From: Paracoccaceae bacterium
GTDB taxonomy: Bacteria > Pseudomonadota > Alphaproteobacteria > Rhodobacterales > Rhodobacteraceae
Assembly (NCBI GenBank): GCA_902543185.1
Contig: CACBXB010000003.1
Coordinates: forward strand, 62,001-126,000
DNA: 64,000 nucleotides
Direction of reading: 5' to 3'
How positions within the stretch are numbered: the stretch's first letter is position 1; every line of letters begins with the position of its first letter. The notes under the pieces are model-generated. The model was given only the letters and a program-made list of their open reading frames with translations, had not been told where the DNA came from and ran no database searches. Positions 1 to 8,924 of the stretch are shown one piece after another. A program made the translations under genes and the position numbers.

Positions 1-344
1 GCAAAGCCTACAAGATCCCCGACAACACCACCACCCAAAGCAACGACTATGTCATTGCGTTCAATTTTATTTGCCAACATCCAGTCAACCGTCATTTGGA
101 GTGTTTTCCAAGATTTGCTTCCTTCACCAGGATCAATCGATAATATTTTAGTTTCAATTCCAGATGCAGACAGAGCTTTAACTAGTCTAGATAGGTGGGT
201 TTTTTCCACGTTTTTGTCTGTAATAATTGCTAAAAAGTTACGAGTTAAAATGCCCTCTAAATGAATAGGAAAGTAAGGGATTAAGTCCTCACCAATCAAA
301 ATATCATAGGATCTAGTATCTAATGGCACGGTTACTTTCTTCAT
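1..344 (-). CDS. aroB: 3-dehydroquinate synthase, N-terminal part (cut by window edge)
   Basis: Second enzyme of the shikimate pathway; converts DAHP to 3-dehydroquinate with NAD and a divalent metal in the cytoplasm. Only the first 114 codons are inside the window and the gene continues past position 1. The product starts MKKVTVPLDTRSYDILIG and reaches the edge in the glycine-rich NAD-binding stretch VALGGGVVGDLVGF, which identifies the family. The ATG at 344 follows the aroK stop by 2 nt, so the pair is almost certainly one transcript; aroK-aroB adjacency is widespread in Proteobacteria. I am confident of the identity; the C-terminal metal site cannot be seen here. Confidence 0.93.
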   Translation of the reverse strand, partial: MKKVTVPLDTRSYDILIGEDLIPYFPIHLEGILTRNFLAIITDKNVEKTHLSRLVKALSASGIETKILSIDPGEGSKSWKTLQMTVDWMLANKIERNDIVVALGGGVVGDLVGF

Positions 345-346
345 AG

Positions 347-889
347 TCAGGCTCTTTCGATTAAGTCATTACGATCTAGTAGTGATTTAATTACTAATTT
401 AGCCATCTCTTCTAAAGATGATTTTGCATGAGATTCTATAATAATATCGGCCAGAGCATACGTTTTAATTCGGTCTGTATAAATACTCGCGAGGGTTTCT
501 TTTGGATTATTTGTTTGTAATAGTGGCCTTGTTTTTTTGTATCTAACTCGTTTCCAAAGAGTTTCTAAATCGGCATTTAACCAAACTGAAGTGCCTTGTT
601 CTTTGATAGATGCGCGATTTTTTTTGTTCATAAATGCTCCTCCACCGGTTGCTAAAATACAGCATTCTTCACGTAATAACCGTTTGATAATTTGATTTTC
701 CTTGTCTCGAAAAAACTTTTCCCCATGACGCTCAAAAATTTCTGGTATCGACAGTTTGGCTGCCTGTTCAATTTCAAAATCAACATCTTTAAACGGAACA
801 TCAATATTTGATGAAATGACTTTTCCTATTGCACTTTTACCGGATCCCATCATTCCGACCAGAGCAACTGTTTTTTTTAGTTCAAACAT
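347..889 (-). CDS. aroK: shikimate kinase
   Basis: Phosphorylates shikimate with ATP. The Walker A loop GMMGSGKSAIG lies near the N-terminus. It is followed by the shikimate-binding DVDFEIE, by FFRDKENQ with the conserved Arg, by the GGGAF motif and by the lid TRPLL. Length is about 180 aa, normal for the family. The frame stays open to a GTG at 907; I prefer the ATG at 889 (MFELKKTVALVG) because homologues begin just before this strand, but neither start has a strong ribosome site. aroB follows 2 nt after the stop. Confidence 0.92.
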   Translation of the reverse strand: MFELKKTVALVGMMGSGKSAIGKVISSNIDVPFKDVDFEIEQAAKLSIPEIFERHGEKFFRDKENQIIKRLLREECCILATGGGAFMNKKNRASIKEQGTSVWLNADLETLWKRVRYKKTRPLLQTNNPKETLASIYTDRIKTYALADIIIESHAKSSLEEMAKLVIKSLLDRNDLIERA

Positions 890-1000
890 AATAAAAGGTA
901 TTATCACCTAAAAACACAAATACAATTGAACTTTGAAATATTTGTAATATTCGTTATTATATAAATACAACAGAGATTATACTGAAGTGAAAAGTATTCT

Positions 1001-1153
1001 ATGGGTAAATTGATAAAATGGCTACTTTATTTCATGATAACGGGGATTTTTGTTCTTATAGTATACGCTTTCTTGGGTCCCTTGGTTTTTGGTGTTGAGT
1101 TTGAGCCTCAGCAGTCTCTTATTACCAACACTATAAAGCTAAATGCGAATTAG
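1001..1153 (+). CDS. 50-aa single-pass membrane peptide upstream of the xerD region
   Basis: Small frame that I translated by hand: ATG at 1001, TAG at 1151-1153. The product begins MGKLIKWLLYFMITGIFVLI, has one clear transmembrane helix (about residues 5-30), and a short polar tail ending NTIKLNAN. Its last 11 nt overlap the start of the next gene (ATG 1143), so translation is probably coupled. From memory, Rhodobacterales often carry a peptide of this size and layout (one helix, then an acidic/proline-containing tail) beside xerD, but I cannot check the match here. The function is unknown; a membrane anchor or partner for the following secreted protein is conjecture. Confidence 0.6.
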   Translation: MGKLIKWLLYFMITGIFVLIVYAFLGPLVFGVEFEPQQSLITNTIKLNAN

Positions 1154-2636
1154 ATATTTTTTTTATTTTTTATTACTGGCTTCTTCATTAGCCGCACAAT
1201 CACCTCTTTCTGCTATAGACTGGCTATCTAAGGCAAATAGTAAGTTCCAAAAGGGTATACTGGAAATAAAAAACGTAGATTTGGAAAAAACTAACGATAT
1301 ACAAGTTTCAACCTTAAACTCAAATGATTATCAAGCGATAGGCCTTTTACCAATTTATGTTACTGGCATTCCTACAACAATTTGGAGGAACTCGAGCTTT
1401 GACGACTTGGAGTATTCATTTAAAACAATGCCAACCTTCAGCTATTCACCCATCCAAGAACTGGTGTATTCATTGCTGCTCGCTGAGGCCCGCCCACCTT
1501 TGAATGAACCGTCAAGATATGCGTTTTTAGAGGCTCGTTTGGATAAGTTATTAAATTATGGAGCAGTAGACCCAGCAATAGCTCTGATAGAGCGAGCATC
1601 TCCTGTGCCTGAAAGAATGATACCTCAGCTATTTGATATTTCATTGTTATCAAACAATAATTTTCCAATTTGTGACCCAGTTTTTCAAAATACTGAAAAT
1701 AGAGACCTCCAAGCAGAATTAATTTACTGTTATGCGCGTAAAGGTGATTGGCTGACTGCCCATTTGATTCTAAAAACAGAGGAAGTATTGGGTGACTTAA
1801 CGAATAATGAAATTTCTCTATTAAATAGATATTTAGAGGTAGATTTTGATGTTAATTTAAACGCTCTTTTACCGCCCCCCGAATCTATTACACCTCTCGA
1901 GTATCGCTTGTATGAGGCTATTGGTGAGCCTATTCCAGCTGAATATTTACCCATCCAATACAGTCAAAGTGATTTATCCGGTGAAAATGGATGGCGAGCT
2001 CAAGTTATCGCAGCTGAGCGCTTATCATTAACTGGTGCAATACCAGAAAATCAAATCTTAGGGATTTATACAAATCACAACCCAGGTGCTTCAGGGGGTA
2101 TGTGGGATAGGGTTAAAGTTGTTACTGATCTAGACGCTGCTTTAAACCAAAAGGAAAATTTAGAAAAATATTTTCAAGATGCTTGGAAAGTTTTTAAAAA
2201 AACCAATCAGTTAACAGTATTTGCAAAACTATTTGGTCTAAGAGTGTTTGAGCAAAATCTTTCCCCAAAATCAAAAGAAATAGCTGCAAATTTGTTGCTC
2301 TTAACAAATAATTTCAAGATAACAGAGGGTTATTGGGATCCAAGTGATATTCGCTTTGGTTTGACTGCGGGCGATTTTTCTCAAGTTAAAGTATCCGATG
2401 AAACTGAAAAAATTATTTTCCAAATTTTTACTGAACCTAGTATGCCATTCTTAGTTGAACAGAAACTAAATCAGGGAAAATTAGGAGAAGTTATTTTGAA
2501 TGCTCTTCTACAATTTGAAATGGGAATTGAAGGTAATTTGAAAGATTTTTCAGAGAGTTTATCAACGTTAAATTTAATAGGTTTAGAAACCACTGCTCGC
2601 CGAGCTGCTTTAACCCATTTGGTGTTGAAAAAATGA
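1143..2636 (+). CDS. secreted protein of unknown function, upstream of and overlapping xerD
   Basis: A 497-aa protein with a typical N-terminal signal sequence (RIRYFFYFLLLASSLAAQ, cleavage expected near residue 19), so periplasmic or envelope-associated. The rest is soluble, rich in Leu and Asn, with helical stretches resembling an alpha-solenoid; I see no catalytic motif and no Cys pattern. Its start overlaps the 50-aa membrane peptide by 11 nt and its stop overlaps the xerD start by 4 nt (ATGA), so the three are very likely an operon. Family unknown to me. The tight coupling to xerD may simply reflect genome compaction. Confidence 0.8.
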   Translation: MRIRYFFYFLLLASSLAAQSPLSAIDWLSKANSKFQKGILEIKNVDLEKTNDIQVSTLNSNDYQAIGLLPIYVTGIPTTIWRNSSFDDLEYSFKTMPTFSYSPIQELVYSLLLAEARPPLNEPSRYAFLEARLDKLLNYGAVDPAIALIERASPVPERMIPQLFDISLLSNNNFPICDPVFQNTENRDLQAELIYCYARKGDWLTAHLILKTEEVLGDLTNNEISLLNRYLEVDFDVNLNALLPPPESITPLEYRLYEAIGEPIPAEYLPIQYSQSDLSGENGWRAQVIAAERLSLTGAIPENQILGIYTNHNPGASGGMWDRVKVVTDLDAALNQKENLEKYFQDAWKVFKKTNQLTVFAKLFGLRVFEQNLSPKSKEIAANLLLLTNNFKITEGYWDPSDIRFGLTAGDFSQVKVSDETEKIIFQIFTEPSMPFLVEQKLNQGKLGEVILNALLQFEMGIEGNLKDFSESLSTLNLIGLETTARRAALTHLVLKK

Positions 2637-3559
2637 GTGACAACAAACAGTTGATTGAGAAATTTCTAGAAGCTAAGTATGCAGAAGAGGGATTAAGTGC
2701 GAATTCGATTTTAGCATATTCAAAAGATCTTGAGAAATTATCTATAAAAATTGGCAAATCTTTTCTAAAAGTTACTCAAACTGAGCTCGAAAAGTATATT
2801 TTATATTTGCAAAAATTAGGTCACTCCCGATCCACTAGAGCCAGACATTTATCTTCAATTAAACAATTTTTTAAATTTTGTGTTGAAGCAGGGTTTTTGG
2901 TTATAGACCCATCGGCCCAACTTTCGGGTCCCAAGTTGCCAAAACCATTACCAAAAACACTCACATTAGAAGAAGTTGATTCATTATTGAAAGTAGCGAA
3001 GACACAGGGGCATACAGAATTTGAACGTGCTCGAAATAAATGTTTAATGGAGGTACTTTATGCATCAGGTATGCGGATTACTGAATTAATGTCGCTGCCT
3101 GTTGCCTCAGCTCGCGGAAGACCAAAAATGATTTTAATAAAGGGAAAAGGTAGCAAGGAACGGCTTGTTCCATTATCTCCTTCGGCAATTGAGGCATTGG
3201 AGCATTGGCTTAAACTTAGAGATGAAAAAGAAGAACTATCACTAAAATCAGGTTTGAAGAGATCAAGTTTTTTATTTCCTTCGAAGAGTAAAAATGGGTA
3301 CCTTACTAGAAATTGGTTTTTTAATAAAATTAAATCTTGGGCAATTGAAGCAGGCGTTAAAAGGGAAAATGTTTCACCTCACACCATACGGCATGCTTTT
3401 GCTACACATCTATTGAGTAATGGCGCTGATTTGCGGGTCATACAAACTCTTCTAGGGCATTCTGACATCACAACAACCGAAATATATACTCACATTGTAA
3501 ACGACAAGTTAAAATCTACTCTCGAAGAGCATCATCCTTTGGCAATTAAAAGTAGATAA
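2633..3559 (+). CDS. xerD: tyrosine recombinase, XerC/XerD type
   Basis: Site-specific recombinase that resolves chromosome dimers at dif during division. The N-terminal SAM-like core-binding domain covers about residues 5-90 and the catalytic domain about 110-300. All active-site residues are visible: Arg148 in ASGMRITELM, the beta-hairpin Lys in KGKGSKERLVPL, His250 and Arg253 in SPHTIRHAFATHLL, His276 in LLGHSD, and the nucleophile Tyr285 in TEIYTH. Length of 308 aa is standard for XerC/D. The aroK neighbourhood favours XerD over XerC, but I cannot separate the two on sequence alone. Translation is coupled to the upstream gene through the ATGA overlap. Confidence 0.9.
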   Translation: MSDNKQLIEKFLEAKYAEEGLSANSILAYSKDLEKLSIKIGKSFLKVTQTELEKYILYLQKLGHSRSTRARHLSSIKQFFKFCVEAGFLVIDPSAQLSGPKLPKPLPKTLTLEEVDSLLKVAKTQGHTEFERARNKCLMEVLYASGMRITELMSLPVASARGRPKMILIKGKGSKERLVPLSPSAIEALEHWLKLRDEKEELSLKSGLKRSSFLFPSKSKNGYLTRNWFFNKIKSWAIEAGVKRENVSPHTIRHAFATHLLSNGADLRVIQTLLGHSDITTTEIYTHIVNDKLKSTLEEHHPLAIKSR

Positions 3560-3710
3560 AAATTTATGATTATTTTACTTAGAACTTTTGGAGATGTTAC
3601 AGAGTAAGGTAATCCAATTTTTAAAAATTAAATTACTTGTATCATATATTGTGTTAGGCTACTTGCTTATGTTTCAACTTGTTTTATTTTTTATAATAAG
3701 GTTTAAATAA

Positions 3711-5054
3711 ATGCTTTGGTTACAGTCTTTGAATTTAGACTACGCCTTTTGGTTAACTATATTTGCAATCTTTATACTTTTGTTACTTTCCGCGTTTTTC
3801 TCTGGTAGCGAGACTGCTTTGACTGCGGCTTCTAGAGGTAAGCTTCAAACCCAAGCCGATAAAGGATCACGTAGTGCTGCGAGAGCATTATCAATTACAG
3901 AAGATAATGAGAAATTAATTGGCTCAGTACTATTAGGAAATAACCTAGTGAATATTCTGGCAACATCACTAGCTACAGCTTTATTTACTAAACTAGTCGG
4001 CGAAAGTAGCGTTGCATTAGCAACTTTAGTTATGACTCTTCTTGTTTTGATTTTTGCTGAAGTGCTCCCAAAAACTTATGCGATTACAAATGCAGAGCGG
4101 GCTGCTGCTAGAGTGTCTGCTCCTATTGCTCTTCTAGTCACTATATTTGATCCGATTGTTTCAGCTATTAGAAAATTAGTCAGAGGTATTTTGTGGTTGT
4201 TTGGTGTTAGAACCTCAGCTGATGAACCTATATTGGCTGTTAGAGAGGAAATAGCCGGTGCAATATCTCTTGGTCACCTTGAAGGAGTCGTTCAGAAGGA
4301 AGATCGTGACCGTATTTTGGGTGCCCTCGATCTGTCAGAGCGCACAGTTGAAGAAATAATGTTGCATCGCTCTAGTATAGAGATGATTAATTTTAACGAT
4401 GAACCAAAAGAAATATTGGCTCAGTGTATGTCAAGTAATCATACGAGATTACCAGTGTATAAAGATGAGCCAGAAAATATTATTGGTGTAATTCACGCAA
4501 AGGATTTGGCGAGATCAATGTACGGCAAAATAAGTGGTCCTGATGCATCGCTAAAAAATTTACTAAATTGGGATATTAGTTCTGTAATTATGAAACCTTA
4601 TTTTGTTCCAGACACAACGGCTTTGGACGAGCAGATGCGTCAATTTCTAAGGAGGCGAACGCACTTCGCATTAGTTGTTGATGAATATGGTAGCCTTGAG
4701 GGAATGATAACCTTAGAGGATATTTTAGAAGAAATTGTTGGTGAGATTGCAGATGAATTCGACCCAGATTCCAGTGAATCAATAAAACCGGATACCGAAG
4801 GCGTTTACGAACTAGATGGAACTATGACTATCCGTGATTTAAATCGGGCGATGGATTGGAATTTACCAGATGAACACGCAAATACTTTGGCTGGTCTAGT
4901 TCTTCATGAAGCACAAATGATACCGGCAGTTGGGCAAGTATTTCGTTTCCACGGTTTTCGATTTGAAGTTGCTGGAAGAGAAGCTAACAGAATTACAGTT
5001 ATTAGAGTACGACCGTTGCTAAAAGAACCTTTTAATGACGATTTAGCCTCTTAA
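3711..5054 (+). CDS. CBS-domain membrane protein of the hemolysin C / CorC (CNNM) family
   Basis: 447 aa. The N-terminal CNNM-type transmembrane domain (about residues 10-180, with SAFFSGSETALTAASR and EVLPKTYA) is followed by a paired CBS module (about 215-335, HTRLPVYKDEPENIIGVIHAKD and the DEYGSLEGMITLEDILEEIVGEI segment) and a C-terminal CorC_HlyC domain. Members are linked to Mg/Co efflux or to magnesium homeostasis; hemolysin is a historical name. In Roseobacter relatives it commonly neighbours aroK/aroB/xerD, as here. The last 12 nt overlap the end of the convergent dehydrogenase gene, so there is no room for a normal terminator between them. Confidence 0.88.
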   Translation: MLWLQSLNLDYAFWLTIFAIFILLLLSAFFSGSETALTAASRGKLQTQADKGSRSAARALSITEDNEKLIGSVLLGNNLVNILATSLATALFTKLVGESSVALATLVMTLLVLIFAEVLPKTYAITNAERAAARVSAPIALLVTIFDPIVSAIRKLVRGILWLFGVRTSADEPILAVREEIAGAISLGHLEGVVQKEDRDRILGALDLSERTVEEIMLHRSSIEMINFNDEPKEILAQCMSSNHTRLPVYKDEPENIIGVIHAKDLARSMYGKISGPDASLKNLLNWDISSVIMKPYFVPDTTALDEQMRQFLRRRTHFALVVDEYGSLEGMITLEDILEEIVGEIADEFDPDSSESIKPDTEGVYELDGTMTIRDLNRAMDWNLPDEHANTLAGLVLHEAQMIPAVGQVFRFHGFRFEVAGREANRITVIRVRPLLKEPFNDDLAS

Positions 5055-7457
5055 AATTATTCCTTCTGGATCAAAAGGGGCAGCTTCAAGAACCTTTCCT
5101 CTATGAGGTTGCCCTAAAACCATTACTTCAATATTATCTCCTGGAATAGCATCCTTTAAATAACCTAAAGCTAGAGACATTCCAACTGTATATCCGTAAG
5201 CTCCTGATGTAATTCTTCCTATACCTTTTCCATTTTTAAAAACAGGTTCGCCTCCAGTTGCATCTGCATTAGACGAAATACAATCTTCTTCATTTAAATG
5301 TATTAACATTAAGCTTTCTCTTGGATTAGTCTTGAGTTTTTTTTCTAATTCTCCTTTATTTAAGAATTCTTTGCCCAATTTGCACAAATTCTCTAATCCA
5401 CATTCGTGTGGCCAAACTTCGGGGCTATACTCCCTACTCCAACTTCCATAGCCCTTTTCAATTCGCAGTGACATCAGGGCTCTGCTACCTACTGGCCCGC
5501 CCCTTTCATTAACTGCTTCCTGAACTAGAGCCTTATAAACAATCTGTTGCTTGCTAGTCTCGCAATATATCTCCCACCCTAAATCTCCAGTAAAGGAAAT
5601 TCTCAAAGCTAAACAAGAAACTCCCGCTATCGAAATGCTACCAGATCGCATGAATGGCCAATTTTTATTTGATAAGTTCTGATTACTTAGTCTTTGTAGA
5701 ATTTCTCTTGATTTTGGACCTGCAACGTTGAAACCACACATTTCATCCGTTCTACTTTTAAAACTTGTATTTTCTGGAAGTTGCACAAGGTTGTAGAAAC
5801 GTTTCTGATATCTTTCAGAAATTCCAGAGCTTACAATCCAGAACTCATCATCTGAAACTCTAGTGACTGTAGCATCTCCAGCAATACCACCAAAAACGCT
5901 AATTAATGGGGTTAAACAAGATCGGCCAATTTCTGATGGCATGTTGTTGGCAAAGACTGAGTTTAGCCATTTTTCAGCTCCTGGACCCTTACAACTATAT
6001 TTGGCGAAATTTGATATATCTATCACACCTACATTATTGCGAAGCATTCTCGCTTCGCGACCCACGGAATGCCACCAGTCTTGCCTTGTGAACCCTGAGG
6101 TTTCTATACAATTCTTATCAAAGTATAGAGGATGCTCCCATCCATAGTTTAAACCAAACACAGCTCCAAGTTTTTTTTGATAATTGTATACAGGTCTTGT
6201 TTTTACAGGTCTTCCAGCGGATCTTTCCTCATTTGGGAAGTGAATTTTAAAACGATTTGCATATTGATCACCTACTCGCTCTTTTACAAATTTATTATTT
6301 GCCCAATCTCCATAACGAGCCACATCCCATCCAAATAAATCAAATTGTGTCTCACCCTTTATAATCCATTCAGCTGCCATCAATCCCATACCTCCTGATT
6401 GACTGAAACCGGGAATTATACCGTTGCAGCAGAAATAATTTTTTAGCTCAGGTATGGGCCCAAATAGAACATTTGAGTCGGGGGACCAAATCATCGGGCC
6501 ATTTATAACTCTTTTTATTCCAGCAGTGCCCACGATAGGAACTCGGTCAATTGCTCTTAATATATTTTCTTCAATTCGCTCTAAGTCATCGTCAAAAAGA
6601 TCATGACCAAAATCGTTTGGGGTTTCTCCTTCGGCCCATAATTTATAATTTTTTTCATAAGCACCAATCAATAAACCGTTACCTTCTTGACGCAGATAAT
6701 ATTCACCGTCTCTGTCAGCCACTGAGGGTAATCTATCCGAAAAGTTTTTTATCTCATTTATTGTATCGGTTACAAAATACTGATGCTCAGTAGGTTGCAA
6801 AGGTAGATTTATATTAGCCATTTTACCAACTTCTCTGCCCCACAAGCCCGCAGCATTGACAACCCACTCTGCCTGAATATTGCCCTTTTCCGTTCTGATA
6901 TTCCACGTACTATCCGAATTTTGCTCTGTTCCAATGACTGGAGTAAAGCGATGGATCTCAGCCCCATTTAAACGAGCACCTACGGCATAAGCGTTTGTGA
7001 CACCAGAAGGGTCAACATTCCCACCATCTGGCTCCCACATTATACACCGTACTCCTTCAAAATTTACGAAAGGATGTAATTTTTCAGCTTCACCACGTGA
7101 TATTTCTTGAAAGTCCATTTCGTATAATTTTGCTTTAGCCGCTTGAAGCCTTAATTGATGCTCACGCTCTTCAGTTTGCGCTAAATAAAGTGAGCCGGGT
7201 TGGAAAATCCCACATCCCTGCCCAGTCTCTTTTTCAAGTTCCTTATATAAGTTCATTGTATAATGCTGAATTCGGCTGATATTTGTACTGTCATGAAGGC
7301 CATGTATTCCAGCTGCAGCATGCCAAGTTGATCCAGAAGTAAGTTCATTCCTCTCCAAAAGAACTACATCTGGCCAACCCAATTTTGTTAAATGATACAA
7401 AATCGAGCAACCAATTAATCCGCCCCCAATAACAACTACCTGGGCTTTTGATTTCAT
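5043..7457 (-). CDS. FAD-dependent dimethylglycine/sarcosine dehydrogenase-like protein (DAO-GcvT fusion)
   Basis: 804 aa. The N-terminal DAO flavoprotein domain carries the dinucleotide motif VVIGGGLIGCSILYHL and the STWHAAAG segment whose His carries covalent FAD in dimethylglycine dehydrogenase. A FAO_M linker and then GcvT and GcvT-C domains follow from about residue 430 (for example KGYGSWSREYSPEVWPHECG and the C-terminal GQPHRGKVLEAAPFDPEG). Such proteins oxidatively N-demethylate dimethylglycine, sarcosine or related amines and pass the one-carbon unit to tetrahydrofolate. Roseobacters carry many paralogues, so the substrate cannot be named. A good ribosome site (GGGAGG) precedes the ATG. 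Monocistronic, divergent from the nucleotidyltransferase. Confidence 0.88.
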   Translation of the reverse strand: MKSKAQVVVIGGGLIGCSILYHLTKLGWPDVVLLERNELTSGSTWHAAAGIHGLHDSTNISRIQHYTMNLYKELEKETGQGCGIFQPGSLYLAQTEEREHQLRLQAAKAKLYEMDFQEISRGEAEKLHPFVNFEGVRCIMWEPDGGNVDPSGVTNAYAVGARLNGAEIHRFTPVIGTEQNSDSTWNIRTEKGNIQAEWVVNAAGLWGREVGKMANINLPLQPTEHQYFVTDTINEIKNFSDRLPSVADRDGEYYLRQEGNGLLIGAYEKNYKLWAEGETPNDFGHDLFDDDLERIEENILRAIDRVPIVGTAGIKRVINGPMIWSPDSNVLFGPIPELKNYFCCNGIIPGFSQSGGMGLMAAEWIIKGETQFDLFGWDVARYGDWANNKFVKERVGDQYANRFKIHFPNEERSAGRPVKTRPVYNYQKKLGAVFGLNYGWEHPLYFDKNCIETSGFTRQDWWHSVGREARMLRNNVGVIDISNFAKYSCKGPGAEKWLNSVFANNMPSEIGRSCLTPLISVFGGIAGDATVTRVSDDEFWIVSSGISERYQKRFYNLVQLPENTSFKSRTDEMCGFNVAGPKSREILQRLSNQNLSNKNWPFMRSGSISIAGVSCLALRISFTGDLGWEIYCETSKQQIVYKALVQEAVNERGGPVGSRALMSLRIEKGYGSWSREYSPEVWPHECGLENLCKLGKEFLNKGELEKKLKTNPRESLMLIHLNEEDCISSNADATGGEPVFKNGKGIGRITSGAYGYTVGMSLALGYLKDAIPGDNIEVMVLGQPHRGKVLEAAPFDPEGIILRG

Positions 7458-7610
7458 TTCGACGAACCTCCCTATAATTCAAACGTAGATTTTTAACTTC
7501 CGTTCCAGATGTTCGAAGGCGACTAATGAAGTCGTTTGATAACCAAATTTGATTTAAACTTATAATTGAAAAGATTTTTGTTACACTAAGAATTAAATAA
7601 GGTTTGAAGA

Positions 7611-8222
7611 ATGGCTCAATATCAAATTGGATTTTTGTTTTTAGCTGCAGGAGCGTCTACTAGAATGCGTGGAAGAGATAAGTTGTTGAAAGAAATAGAT
7701 GGGGTTCCACTCCTTAAACGAACATTAGACGAAGCTTTGAAGTTAAATTTTCCAGTATTTGCTACAGTTCCTGCATATGACACCGAACGAAAACTGATTG
7801 TGTCTAAAACAAATGCGGTCTTAATTGAAGTGGAGGATGCAAATTTAGGTATGGGGCATTCTATTTCAACAGGTGTAACTGAAACTACAAAAAACATAAA
7901 TGTGGATAGTTTGGCTATCTGCCCTTCTGACTTACCTGGTCTTAGTGCGCACGCCTTAATAAAATTAACAAATTATTTTTTAAAAAGTCCCGAAATGGTT
8001 TGCCGTCCTGTCAAACTTGGAAAATCCAAATTTGGCCATCCAGTTATTTTCCCCCAAAAATATTTTGACGAACTAAAATTAATTAAGGGAGATATGGGGG
8101 CTCGAGATATTATAAATAGAAATGAAAAAACTCTTAATAGATTTGTAACGGTCGACGATTCTTATTTTATTGATTTAGACACCCCAGAAGATTTTGTTAA
8201 CTGGGCAAAACAAATTAGTTAA
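7611..8222 (+). CDS. MobA/MocA-like nucleotidyltransferase
   Basis: 203 aa, single NTP-transferase domain. The nucleotide-binding signature FLFLAAGASTRMRGRDKLL is at residues 8-26, LGMGHSISTGV lies in the middle and the metal-binding Asp is in ICPSDLPGLS. This is the MocA/CoxI-associated type that attaches CMP (or GMP) to molybdopterin for xanthine-oxidase-class enzymes. A molybdoenzyme of that class (CoxSLM-type) is encoded at 38.8-42.4 kb, which gives a plausible client, though the genes are not adjacent. Other sugar or phosphonate nucleotidyltransferases share the fold, so the substrate is inference. Confidence 0.75.
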   Translation: MAQYQIGFLFLAAGASTRMRGRDKLLKEIDGVPLLKRTLDEALKLNFPVFATVPAYDTERKLIVSKTNAVLIEVEDANLGMGHSISTGVTETTKNINVDSLAICPSDLPGLSAHALIKLTNYFLKSPEMVCRPVKLGKSKFGHPVIFPQKYFDELKLIKGDMGARDIINRNEKTLNRFVTVDDSYFIDLDTPEDFVNWAKQIS

Positions 8223-8248
8223 TAAAAAGGTTAGTCACTAAAAGAAGA

Positions 8249-8347
8249 GTCGAGGTAACAAGGATCACCTCGACCAGTTCAAGGGAGGTTAAATAATAGG
8301 CTTATGCCTCCCACTAAAACATAGTGGTATCTAATTGATACCACTAT
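8249..8347 (+). repeat. three consecutive hairpins in the 3' region of the nucleotidyltransferase gene
   Basis: Three perfect inverted repeats lie end to end. The first, GTCGAGGT (8249-8256) with ACCTCGAC (8267-8274), has a 10-nt loop. The second, GGGAGG (8283-8288) with CCTCCC (8307-8312), holds an overlapping AGGC/GCCT alternative. The third, ATAGTGGTATC (8321-8331) with GATACCACTAT (8337-8347), has a 5-nt loop. None is followed by a U tract, so they are not an ordinary intrinsic terminator. They could stabilise the mRNA 3' end or belong to a small structured RNA. The strand is assigned only by position after the + strand gene. Confidence 0.6.
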
Positions 8348-8433
8348 CTTGATTAAAAGTCTATAATAAATACAAAATGTAGTGTTTTGCAGTTTTTTTC
8401 CAGTTATAAAAGCTTAGTAATTAAAGTTAAACG

Positions 8434-8461
8434 AAAAAAGACTGACGCAATAGCACCAGCC
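8434..8461 (-). terminator. intrinsic terminator on the minus strand
   Basis: Read on the minus strand: GGCTGGTGC, loop TATT, GCGTCAGTC, then TTTTTT. The 9-bp stem includes three G-U pairs that become A-C mismatches on the plus strand, so it works only leftward. There is no annotated leftward gene immediately upstream, which implies a short leftward transcript starting between here and tRNA-Leu, or tRNA-Leu read-through. Just upstream on the same strand are a short GTCG/CGAC stem and a GGGGAGGA run. Confidence 0.6.
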
Positions 8462-8557
8462 TTTTATTCCTCCCCGTCGAACTGAGCCGACTTATAATGT
8501 CAAAACATTAACAAGGTATTTTTTATAAGCAAGAAAAATAAATGTAAAATATTGAAT

Positions 8558-8665
8558 TCAATCATTTGTTTTCAAAGAACAGTCCTGCAGTTTCTGTAGT
8601 AAATTGATATAATCCTGACCTAATTTACTATTACACATTAAATAGCGAGCATTTTTGTTTACCAT
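8558..8665 (-). CDS. possible 35-aa small protein (weak)
   Basis: Hand-found frame from ATG at 8665 to TGA at 8558-8560. The product starts MVNKNARYLMCNSKLGQDYI and ends with an amphipathic, two-Cys-containing tail (QKLQDCSLKTND). It lies in the 500-nt space between tRNA-Leu and the nucleotidyltransferase, upstream of a minus-strand intrinsic terminator at 8434-8461, which supports a leftward transcript. The ribosome site is poor: AGGA is only 1 nt from the ATG, and an alternative ATG lies nine codons in. A frame of this length can arise by chance in AT-rich DNA. No homologue is known to me. Confidence 0.25.
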   Translation of the reverse strand: MVNKNARYLMCNSKLGQDYINLLQKLQDCSLKTND

Positions 8666-8740
8666 GTCCTATACTTCATAGAATATATAAACAAAAAAAA
8701 TGGATATATCATGTGGTTACGCGGATAAGTTCAGGTTAAT

Positions 8741-8826
8741 TGGTGCCCAAGGTGAGACTCGAACTCACACGCCCGTGAAGGCGGGGGATTTTGAATCCCC
8801 TGCGTCTACCATTCCGCCACTTGGGC
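8741..8826 (-). tRNA. tRNA-Leu (anticodon CAA)
   Basis: Complete cloverleaf on the minus strand: acceptor GCCCAAG pairs with CTTGGGC. The anticodon stem is GGGGA/TCCCC with loop TTCAAAA, giving anticodon CAA (reads UUG). A long variable arm (CGCC...GGCG) is typical of Leu. The T arm contains GTTCGAGTC. The discriminator is A and CCA is encoded (8741-8743 on the plus strand read TGG). Confidence 0.97.
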
Positions 8827-8924
8827 ACTAAAAGGAGTAATAAGGAAACTATATAGTTACGTCCAGATGCAAAATGAAAGTATTGACCATCATAAGGACA
8901 AATGCGATTAGCCAATGAAATCAA

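Noticed and set aside
8321-8347. Third hairpin as a rho-independent terminator for the nucleotidyltransferase
   Set aside because: The stem is strong, but neither strand has a U tract directly after it.
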